Positions 25,357 through 32,325 of a DNA stretch of 64,000 bases are shown here, in pieces. Numbering within the stretch: the first letter of the stretch is position 1; each line of letters begins with the position of its first letter. The position numbers and the translations under genes were made by a program. Under the pieces are notes generated by a model. It had not been told where the DNA came from. It did no database searches and saw nothing but the letters and a program-made list of their open reading frames with translations. Origin of the DNA: Parapedobacter lycopersici_A (GTDB taxonomy: Bacteria; Bacteroidota; Bacteroidia; Sphingobacteriales; Sphingobacteriaceae); the NCBI RefSeq assembly GCF_040395035.1, contig NZ_JBEBRB010000002.1, positions 1-64,000 of the forward strand. The letters are read 5' to 3'.

Positions 25357-26142
25357 ATGGGTACCATCACCTTAACGACGGATTTAGGACATAAAGATTT
25401 TTACCAAGCGGCACTTAAAGGCAGTATTATCAGCCAGTATCCCGCCGTGCGATTGCTGGATATCTCGCACGATATCCCCCCTTTCGATATTCAATACGCA
25501 GCATTTGTGTTAAAAAATGCTTATCCGTACTTTCCTGAGAAAACGGTACACCTGATCGGCATTGATTCGCTGTATAACAATGAAGATACCCGCTTCCTGG
25601 CCCTGCGGTATAACAATCACTTTTTTGTGGGTGCAGATAACGGCATCTTTTCCCTGATTCTCGATGGCAAGCCACAGGAAATTGTAGAGCTGAACATCAT
25701 TCAGGACCTGAAATACCTGCATTTCCCGCTTACTGACATCTTCAGTAAAGCCGCCTGCCACCTGGCCAAGGGCGGAAAGCTCTCGGAAATCGGCGATCCG
25801 ATTGATTCGCTGACTGACCGGACATTGATCCAACCGATCGTGGAGAAAGATGGCTTACGGGGAAGCGTTATTTTTATTGATTCGTTCGGCAATGTCATCA
25901 GTAACATCAGCAAGGAACTTTTCAATAAAGTGCAGCGCGGGAGAAGTTTCACTTTGTATTTCAGGCGCAATGAAACCATTGACCAGATGAGCTGGCACTA
26001 CAATGAGGTTCCGGAAGGCGAAAAACTCTGTCTGTTTGGCATTAGCAATTACCTGGAAATCGCGATTAACAAAGGGAATGCCAGTGGGTTACTGGGACTC
26101 AATAAAGGCGACATCATCCGGGTGGAATTCGGAAATAAATAG
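25357..26142 (+). CDS. S-adenosyl-L-methionine hydrolase (DUF62)
   Basis: 261 residues with the DUF62/SAM hydroxide adenosyltransferase signatures: ITLTTDLGHKDFYQAALKG, LLDISHDIPPFDIQYAAFVL, TVHLIGIDS, NHFFVGADNGIFSLIL, GSVIFIDSFGNVISNIS and LEIAINKGNAS. The family hydrolyses SAM to adenosine and methionine. The next gene begins 6 nt later. Confidence 0.92.
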   Translation: MGTITLTTDLGHKDFYQAALKGSIISQYPAVRLLDISHDIPPFDIQYAAFVLKNAYPYFPEKTVHLIGIDSLYNNEDTRFLALRYNNHFFVGADNGIFSLILDGKPQEIVELNIIQDLKYLHFPLTDIFSKAACHLAKGGKLSEIGDPIDSLTDRTLIQPIVEKDGLRGSVIFIDSFGNVISNISKELFNKVQRGRSFTLYFRRNETIDQMSWHYNEVPEGEKLCLFGISNYLEIAINKGNASGLLGLNKGDIIRVEFGNK

Positions 26143-26148
26143 TTAAAA

Positions 26149-26727
26149 ATGAAATTTATGCGTTATACAACCCGCACATGTGGCCAGCCCTTGCGATGGG
26201 CGGCGCTATTCGGTTGCCTCCTCTGGCTGCCTTTCGGGGCGCTGGCACGGCAGGCACCTGATACGACACAGCGGACAAATGCCGCCTACGAAGCGCAGCG
26301 CAATAAAGTAAACGAATTGCTTGACCAGCGCAGTGCCCGGTTTGGCCAATTCAACCAAAGCCTGGAACAGCGCACCGGCATTTTCGGACTGAAGACCAAA
26401 AAAGATATGCAGGCTTCCATTGACATCCTCAAACAGATTGTACTGACGGATAATGATATCTTCAGGGAAACCAAACAGCTGCTCGATTTCAAGGATTTTG
26501 AAAAAACCCAGATTGCGGAACAGGCTTCTGAATTCGACGGAAGGATCAATGGATACATTAAAACCATCAGCAAACTCCAGCAGGAGCAGGAGCGACTTCA
26601 GCAGGAACTGCGGTCGCTACACCAAACCAATCGCCGTTACCTGGGATTACTGCTGCTTACCCTGGCGGCGCTCATCGTGTGGGCAGCCTTCTTTTTCCGG
26701 CGACGTAAAAAATTGACGAAGGCGTGA
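26149..26727 (+). CDS. Membrane-anchored coiled-coil protein of unknown function
   Basis: 192 residues. N-terminal signal or anchor (LRWAALFGCLLWLPFGALA), a Gln/Glu-rich coiled coil (about 45-160, e.g. ISKLQQEQERLQQELRSL), then one membrane helix (YLGLLLLTLAALIVWAAFFF) and a basic tail RRRKKLTKA. Most of it should lie in the periplasm, tethered at the C-terminus. ATG 26158 is an alternative start. I do not recognise a named family. Confidence 0.75.
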   Translation: MKFMRYTTRTCGQPLRWAALFGCLLWLPFGALARQAPDTTQRTNAAYEAQRNKVNELLDQRSARFGQFNQSLEQRTGIFGLKTKKDMQASIDILKQIVLTDNDIFRETKQLLDFKDFEKTQIAEQASEFDGRINGYIKTISKLQQEQERLQQELRSLHQTNRRYLGLLLLTLAALIVWAAFFFRRRKKLTKA

Positions 26728-26749
26728 TACGGCCTTATGTTATTGTATA

Positions 26750-26757
26750 TACTTTTG
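26750..26757 (+). promoter_or_regulatory. -7 box before the ABC exporter gene
   Basis: TACTTTTG fits TAnnTTTG and lies about 40 nt before the ABC exporter ATG. No strong -33 element is visible. Confidence 0.4.
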
Positions 26758-26794
26758 TCCCTATAAATTTTATTTATAAGGATAGTAACCGAAC

Positions 26795-28621
26795 ATGGCA
26801 AGAGCACGATTAAATAGCGGGGATGCGCCACCAGAGGATCTGCCCAAACCCAAACTCACCAAAACCACGCTGAAGAAGGCGGCCAGGCTACTGGCGTATC
26901 TTCGGCCCTATCGGGTGAAGTTTGTTATTGGCATGGCTTTTTTATTCCTGTCCAGCCTTACGGCACTGGCATTTCCGGCTTTACTGGGGTCTATGATCGA
27001 TGCCGCACAGGGAAAACAAAGTTATACCTGGCTTCCCGCAGACATCCGCACCATTGGCATTGTCGCCTTTGTAATCCTGTTTATCCAATCGGCCGTATCG
27101 TTTTTCCGGATACGGCTGTTTGTGGAAGTGGCCGAAAAATCCCTGGCCGATATTCGCCGTGATTCCTATTATAAACTCATCACACTGCCGCTTGATTTTT
27201 TCTCCAACCGGCGTGTGGGCGAGCTGAACAGCCGCCTGTCGGCCGACCTGGCACAGATCCAGGACACGATGACCACTACACTCGCCGAAATCATCCGGCA
27301 GGTCATTCTGCTTACCGGGGGCATTTGTCTGCTATTTGTCGTTTCGGGCAAACTGACCTTGCTCAACCTCAGTATACTGCCCATCCTGGTGGTTATTGCC
27401 GTGGTCTTTGGCCGCTTTATCCGCAAACTGTCCCGCCAGGCGCAGGACCGGCTGGCTGAGTCCAATACCGTTGTCCAGGAGACCCTACAGGGGATCAGCA
27501 ACGTCAAGGCATTTGTAAATGAAGCTTATGAAGCTTCCCGTTACTCAAAAACCCTGCAAGCCGTGGTAAAAATTGCCGTTAAAGGAGCTACCTACCGGGG
27601 CATGTTTGCATCGTTTATTATATTTTGCCTGTTCGGCGCAGTAGTTGCGGTTATCTGGTACGGTTCATCGCTGGTCGCCGCGGGCGATATTTCGGTCGGT
27701 GAACTCACGACCTACATCTTGTATTCTATTTTTGTTGCGGGATCCATGGGCAGTTTCCCCGAATTATACGCCAACGTACAAAAAGCAATAGGCGCCAGCG
27801 AACGAGTCATTGAAATCCTGGAAGAGCAGGAAGAAGATTCGGGATTATTGCAGGAAGAAAAATCCATTGAACGTCACCTGCACGGCAGTATTGCATTTGA
27901 TGGAGTCACCTTTGCCTACCCTTCGCGGCGTGAAATCACGGTACTTAAAAATGTAAACTTTGAAGCCAGAGCAGGTGAAAAAGTGGCTATTGTCGGTCCA
28001 AGCGGCACCGGAAAATCGACCATTGCCTCGCTGGTGCTCCAGTTTTATAAACCCGACAGCGGCCGTATTCTTTTCGACGGCGTGGAAGCAGCCAGCTATG
28101 CATTGACGGATATCCGCAGCCAAGTGGCCATTGTACCGCAGGATGTGCTGCTGTTTGGCGGCACAATTCGTGAAAATATTGCCTATGGCCGGTTAACGGC
28201 CGATGCGGAGGAAATTATTACAGCAGCAAAACGGGCCAATGCGCATCACTTTATCATGGACTTTCCCGAAGGGTACGACACCATGGTGGGCGAACGCGGC
28301 GTCAAGCTGTCCGGCGGCCAGCGCCAGCGCATTGCTATTGCTCGGGCGCTACTGAAGGACCCGGCCATTCTTATCCTCGACGAAGCGACATCCTCGCTGG
28401 ACTCGGAATCGGAGCGTCTGGTACAGGAGGCTTTGGAAGAACTCATGAAAAACCGGACATCCATCATCATTGCGCATCGCCTCTCCACCATCCGTGAGGC
28501 GGACCAGATTATCGTGGTGGAAGGCGGGCAGGTAGTAGCTGCCGGTTCGCACGAAGAACTCATGGGAATGGAAAAAGGCCTCTACCGCCACCTATATAAA
28601 CTCCAGCTGGCTGATAAATAA
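26795..28621 (+). CDS. MsbA-like ABC exporter (fused permease and ATPase)
   Basis: 608 residues. The transmembrane half (about 45-340) contains six helices (FVIGMAFLFLSSLTALAFPA, IIRQVILLTGGICLLFVV, IIFCLFGAVVAVIWYG). The ATPase half has Walker A VGPSGTGKSTIASL, Q-loop IVPQDVLLFGGTIRENI, signature KLSGGQRQRIAIARALL, Walker B AILILDEATSSLDSES and H-loop IIAHRLSTI. The family exports lipids, lipid A or drugs; it is the kind often annotated as a multidrug or lipid flippase. It is not CcmA, although the ccm genes follow. Confidence 0.92.
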   Translation: MARARLNSGDAPPEDLPKPKLTKTTLKKAARLLAYLRPYRVKFVIGMAFLFLSSLTALAFPALLGSMIDAAQGKQSYTWLPADIRTIGIVAFVILFIQSAVSFFRIRLFVEVAEKSLADIRRDSYYKLITLPLDFFSNRRVGELNSRLSADLAQIQDTMTTTLAEIIRQVILLTGGICLLFVVSGKLTLLNLSILPILVVIAVVFGRFIRKLSRQAQDRLAESNTVVQETLQGISNVKAFVNEAYEASRYSKTLQAVVKIAVKGATYRGMFASFIIFCLFGAVVAVIWYGSSLVAAGDISVGELTTYILYSIFVAGSMGSFPELYANVQKAIGASERVIEILEEQEEDSGLLQEEKSIERHLHGSIAFDGVTFAYPSRREITVLKNVNFEARAGEKVAIVGPSGTGKSTIASLVLQFYKPDSGRILFDGVEAASYALTDIRSQVAIVPQDVLLFGGTIRENIAYGRLTADAEEIITAAKRANAHHFIMDFPEGYDTMVGERGVKLSGGQRQRIAIARALLKDPAILILDEATSSLDSESERLVQEALEELMKNRTSIIIAHRLSTIREADQIIVVEGGQVVAAGSHEELMGMEKGLYRHLYKLQLADK

Positions 28622-28623
28622 CC

Positions 28624-28677
28624 CCCTGTCTGTTTGTTTTTATTTCTCCTGGCCGGCAAACATTTTGCCGACAGGGT
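28624..28677 (+). other. Nested hairpin after the ABC exporter gene
   Basis: An outer pair CCCTGTC ... GACAGGG encloses an inner perfect stem CGGCAAA-CAT-TTTGCCG. The two share their 3' edge, so they are alternatives as much as nested. No strong T-run follows. Likely marks the end of the exporter transcript or a processing site. Confidence 0.4.
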
Positions 28678-28721
28678 TGTTCAGTAATTGAAGGTAAAAA
28701 TAAAACCAAAAGGACATTAAG

Positions 28722-29063
28722 ATGAATACGAAAAACAATATCATTACTTTTGCGTTGGTAGGACTCGCTGCAGGAACGATAACCTGGTTGTTGTTAGGCA
28801 CTAAGGAAGGCCGTAAACAGTTAAGCTGTGCAAGTGACGGAATCCGTCAGTTTACGGACTCCATGAAAAACAACGCGAAGAAGGGATTGGACAAAGCGGC
28901 AGAAATGGCCAACAAGGCAAGCAAGGAAGCACAGGACATGCGCGCCAAAGCGACCAACAGTGGAAAATCAATGCTAAATAAGGCCGACCAGGCTGCCAAA
29001 AAATCGATCAACAAAGCAGCCGACGCCATGAAAACGGCCAGGCGTAAAACCGACATCTCTTAA
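28722..29063 (+). CDS. YtxH-family protein
   Basis: 113 residues. An N-terminal membrane helix (IITFALVGLAAGTITWLLLG), then TKEGRKQL, the YtxH hallmark, then a long charged Ala/Lys-rich helix (KKGLDKAAEMANKASKEAQD and similar). Small stress-linked membrane-tethered proteins of this class have no defined role. It is a stand-alone gene before ccmB. Confidence 0.85.
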   Translation: MNTKNNIITFALVGLAAGTITWLLLGTKEGRKQLSCASDGIRQFTDSMKNNAKKGLDKAAEMANKASKEAQDMRAKATNSGKSMLNKADQAAKKSINKAADAMKTARRKTDIS

Positions 29064-29109
29064 TGGCCCGCACGCAGGGAAACATTCGCCTAAATTGACA
29101 GACGAATTG

Positions 29110-29117
29110 TATCTTTG
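29110..29117 (+). promoter_or_regulatory. ccmB -7 box, nearly touching the start codon
   Basis: TATCTTTG fits TAnnTTTG, with a weak -33 TTCG 21 nt earlier. Only 5 nt separate it from the ccmB ATG, so the transcript may begin at or beside the start codon. Confidence 0.5.
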
Positions 29118-29122
29118 CGAAA

Positions 29123-29782
29123 ATGAGCTTACTGAAAGAGGTCGGTTCCCTGATCCAAAAAGACATCATTCTCGAGTGGCGTTCCAAATACGCACTTAAC
29201 GGCATTCTGCTCTATGTGGTATCTACGGTATTTGTCTGTTACCAAGCATTCAAATCGGTAGATCCCACGACGTGGAATGTGCTTTTCTGGATTATTATGC
29301 TTTTTGCCTCGGTCAATGCCATCAATAAGAGTTTTGTCCAGGAAAGCCAGAACAGGCAATTGTATTATTATACTATTGCCGGACCTAAAGCCATAATCCT
29401 CTCAAAAATAGGCTATAATGTACTGATCATGTTGCTGCTATCCGCTATCGCTTTTACGGCGTATGCGGTAATATTCGGTACGCCGGTAGGTGACCTTATC
29501 CTTTACCTGCTGGCCGTGGTTTTGGGCGCCGTCAGTTTTGCAGCCGTCTTTACCATGGTTTCCGGTATTGCCGCAAAAGCGGGCAACAACAGTACGTTGA
29601 TGGCGGTACTGAGCTTTCCGATTATCATCCCGTTGCTGATTATCCTGATCAGGTTATCCAAAAATGCGATGCTTGGACTTGACTGGAGCGTCAGCTACCC
29701 TGAACTCCTGGTGCTGGCAGCGATTAATGTCATTACTGTTACGATTTCTTTATCGTTATTTCCTTACCTTTGGCGTGATTGA
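29123..29782 (+). CDS. ccmB: Heme exporter subunit CcmB
   Basis: 219 residues, six predicted membrane helices (e.g. LNGILLYVVSTVFVCYQAF, VLIMLLLSAIAFTAYAVIFG, LILYLLAVVLGAVSFAAVF). SLIQKDIILEWRSKYAL at the N-terminus and FVQESQNRQLYYYTIAG are typical of CcmB. It is part of the system I cytochrome c heme-handling complex with CcmA and CcmC. ccmC follows after 15 nt; ccmA is not in the window. Confidence 0.92.
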   Translation: MSLLKEVGSLIQKDIILEWRSKYALNGILLYVVSTVFVCYQAFKSVDPTTWNVLFWIIMLFASVNAINKSFVQESQNRQLYYYTIAGPKAIILSKIGYNVLIMLLLSAIAFTAYAVIFGTPVGDLILYLLAVVLGAVSFAAVFTMVSGIAAKAGNNSTLMAVLSFPIIIPLLIILIRLSKNAMLGLDWSVSYPELLVLAAINVITVTISLSLFPYLWRD

Positions 29783-29797
29783 CAACGTAAACTACGC

Positions 29798-30472
29798 ATG
29801 ACAATGAAACACTATTGGTGGAAAATATTAGCGATTTTATTGATCCTCTATGGTATTATTGCAGGCTTATTAGGTCCTGTACCTGCCCTTCCGATAGTAC
29901 ATGAAACCATTCGCAACGTATATTTCCACGTACCCATGTGGTTTACGATGTTTACACTGTACCTTGTTTCTGTAATTTACAGCATCAAATACCTTTCATC
30001 CAACAATCCGCATCACGACCTGGTGGCTGTTGAAAGCGTAAATGTCGGCGTTGTCTTTTGCACTTTTGGGTTACTTACCGGCATGGCATGGGCCAACTTT
30101 ACCTGGGGCGCACCATGGCCGAATGATCCGAAGTTAAATGGCTCGGCCATTGCCACGTTAATGTACCTGGCTTACCTGGTATTGCGGAATGCCTTGGAGG
30201 AAGAGCAGAAACGGGCCAAAATCTCCGCGATTTACAATGTATTTGCCTTTCCGATCATGATCGTATTGATGTACATCCTTCCGAAAACTACGGACTCGCT
30301 TCATCCGGGCGCCGGTGGCAATTCGGGCTTCAGTCAATTTGATCTGGACGGAGCGATGAAGATTGTGCTACGTCCTACATCTGTCGGGTGGATTCTGTTG
30401 GGCATCTGGATTATGACATTGCGGTTCCGCATCCGGAAACTCGAATACCAAAACCACACTGTATCCGAGTAA
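29798..30472 (+). CDS. ccmC: Cytochrome c biogenesis protein CcmC
   Basis: 224 residues, six membrane helices. The heme-handling WWD region reads GMAWANFTWGAPWPNDPKL, and conserved His residues appear in RNVYFHVPMWF and in DSLHPGAGG. It loads heme onto CcmE. ATG 29804 is an alternative start two codons on. Confidence 0.93.
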   Translation: MTMKHYWWKILAILLILYGIIAGLLGPVPALPIVHETIRNVYFHVPMWFTMFTLYLVSVIYSIKYLSSNNPHHDLVAVESVNVGVVFCTFGLLTGMAWANFTWGAPWPNDPKLNGSAIATLMYLAYLVLRNALEEEQKRAKISAIYNVFAFPIMIVLMYILPKTTDSLHPGAGGNSGFSQFDLDGAMKIVLRPTSVGWILLGIWIMTLRFRIRKLEYQNHTVSE

Positions 30473-30538
30473 ATATTCGCATTATATAAATAATAAAACG
30501 TGAATGCTAAATTTTGGCAATATTTAACGCGAAACAAT

Positions 30539-30757
30539 ATGAAAAAGATAATTCTTTCTTTTCTATTAGTTATCAATGGGTTAATATGTAGTTTTGCCCA
30601 AACAAATGCTGAGGTCGAAATGGCCACAGATTTTCGCAGTTCGGGCAAGATTTACGTGGTGATACTGGTGTTGGCTATCATTCTGATTGGACTGGCCGTT
30701 TATTTATTCACCATTGACAGAAAAATCACCAGGTTGGAAAAATCGCGCAAAGCGTAG
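30539..30757 (+). CDS. CcmD-like small membrane protein
   Basis: 72 residues from ATG 30539 (MKKIILSFLLVINGLICSFA-Q); a longer frame opens at 30500. Signal peptide, short periplasmic stretch, then one helix (YVVILVLAIILIGLAVYLF) and a charged tail TIDRKITRLEKSRKA. Size and place directly after ccmC match the Bacteroidota CcmD-type protein that holds CcmC and CcmE together. Confidence 0.8.
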   Translation: MKKIILSFLLVINGLICSFAQTNAEVEMATDFRSSGKIYVVILVLAIILIGLAVYLFTIDRKITRLEKSRKA

Positions 30758-30832
30758 CGCATAAATCCACAGTCAAGGCTTACCCGCTGCTGAACAGCAA
30801 ACAACTAAAATTTAATAATCTTTACATTAAGT

Positions 30833-32275
30833 ATGGTTATGGTTAAGTCAACAGCGAATTCCATCCAACAGCCTCACTTTTTTGATGACGTATCTGAATT
30901 TTTTGACCACGCAGCCCGGTTTACCAAACACCCACAGGGCCTGCTCAATCAGATCAAGGTATGCAACAGTGTCTATCGTTTCAGCTTCCCGTTCCGAAGG
31001 GGTGACCGGCTGGAAGTAATCAACGCCTGGCGCGTAGAACATTCACAGCACATGTCGCCCACAAAAGGCGGTATACGCTACAGCGAACTGGTTAACGAGG
31101 ATGAAGTGATGGCCCTCGCCGCACTTATGACCTTTAAATGCGCTATTGTGAATGTGCCGTTCGGAGGTGCTAAAGGAGGCATTGCCATTAACCCCAAAAA
31201 CTATTCGGTGGATGAGCTGGAAACGATCACGCGCCGTTATACCGTAGAACTCATCAAGAAAAACTTTATCGGACCCGCCATTGACGTGCCCGCCCCCGAT
31301 TATGGCACGGGCGAACGGGAGATGAGCTGGATCGCGGATACGTATACAACCATGAACCCGGGGCAGCTCGATTCATTTGGCTGTGTTACCGGAAAACCGC
31401 TCTCCCTGCATGGCATTGCCGGCAGAAAAGCCGCTACCGGCCGCGGGGTGGCCATCGCTATACGGGAATGCCTGAGCACACCCGAAGACATGAAAGCGCT
31501 TGGCCTTACACCCGGTATCGAAGGTAAAAAGATAATTATTCAGGGGCTGGGTAACGTCGGCTACAATACCGCAAAAGTACTCATGGAGTTCGGCGCTATC
31601 ATTGTCGGCATCTGCGAATACGACGGCGCATTGTATAACCCTGATGGACTGGATCCGGATGCCATTCTTCAGCACCGTAAAAACACCGGTTCCATATTGG
31701 GTTTTAAACACGCGAAAAAAGAGTTTAAGAACCCTGCCGCAGGCATGGAACAGCCCTGTGACGTGCTGGTGCCTGCTGCGCTCGAAAACCAGATTACCAT
31801 GGAGAACATTGGTCGTATCCGTGCAAAGGTGATTGCGGAAGGGGCCAATGGACCGACCACGCCTGCCGCAGCCAATGCTTTCGTGAAAAATGGCGGGATT
31901 ATCATTCCGGATATGTATTGTAACGCCGGCGGGGTTACCGTATCGTATTTTGAATGGCTGAAAAACCTGTCGCACGTCGCGTTCGGCCGCATGGATCAGC
32001 GGTATGAGGAAAAGGCGAACCTGAACCTGGTGAACATGGTGGAAGCTATGACCGGGGTATCCCTGACCAACGAACAGCGTAATACGATTGTAAAAGGCGC
32101 TTCCGAACTGGAGTTGGTCAATTCCGGATTGGAAGACACCATGATCCGCGCATATCACGAGATCCGGGAAGTTAAAAATTCCACTAAAGGAGTTGACACC
32201 TTACGTACAGCAGCCTTTATTGGTTCCATCAATAAAATTGCGATATCTTACCAGAACCTCGGAATCTGGCCATAA
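30833..32275 (+). CDS. Glutamate dehydrogenase (Glu/Leu/Phe/Val family)
   Basis: 480 residues. The substrate domain has VEHSQHMSPTKGGIRYS, the catalytic lysine region VPFGGAKGGIAINP and VPAPDYGTGEREMSWIADTY. The Rossmann NAD(P) domain has IIQGLGNVGYNTAKVL and VIAEGANGPTTPAA. It interconverts glutamate and 2-oxoglutarate plus ammonia. Its length fits the NAD-type enzymes common in Bacteroidota. Cofactor preference cannot be read from the sequence with certainty. ATG 30839 is an alternative start. Confidence 0.93.
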   Translation: MVMVKSTANSIQQPHFFDDVSEFFDHAARFTKHPQGLLNQIKVCNSVYRFSFPFRRGDRLEVINAWRVEHSQHMSPTKGGIRYSELVNEDEVMALAALMTFKCAIVNVPFGGAKGGIAINPKNYSVDELETITRRYTVELIKKNFIGPAIDVPAPDYGTGEREMSWIADTYTTMNPGQLDSFGCVTGKPLSLHGIAGRKAATGRGVAIAIRECLSTPEDMKALGLTPGIEGKKIIIQGLGNVGYNTAKVLMEFGAIIVGICEYDGALYNPDGLDPDAILQHRKNTGSILGFKHAKKEFKNPAAGMEQPCDVLVPAALENQITMENIGRIRAKVIAEGANGPTTPAAANAFVKNGGIIIPDMYCNAGGVTVSYFEWLKNLSHVAFGRMDQRYEEKANLNLVNMVEAMTGVSLTNEQRNTIVKGASELELVNSGLEDTMIRAYHEIREVKNSTKGVDTLRTAAFIGSINKIAISYQNLGIWP

Positions 32276-32281
32276 TTACCG

Positions 32282-32320
32282 GAAAGCCGTCATTTCAAAT
32301 GAAGTGACGGCTTTCTCTTC
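32282..32320. terminator. Terminator between converging glutamate dehydrogenase and FAD oxidase genes
   Basis: GAAAGCCGTCA ... TGACGGCTTTC, extended inward by TTTC/GAAG, gives about 15 bp around a 4-nt loop (AAAT). TCTCTTCC follows on the plus strand, so the T-run is weak. It sits 7 nt after the plus-strand gene and just before the minus-strand stop. Confidence 0.75.
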
Positions 32321-32325
32321 CGGCG

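Noticed and set aside
31373..32158. Minus-strand frame of 261 codons over the glutamate dehydrogenase gene
   Set aside because: Antisense shadow in a GC-rich conserved gene; no family resemblance and the plus frame is certain.
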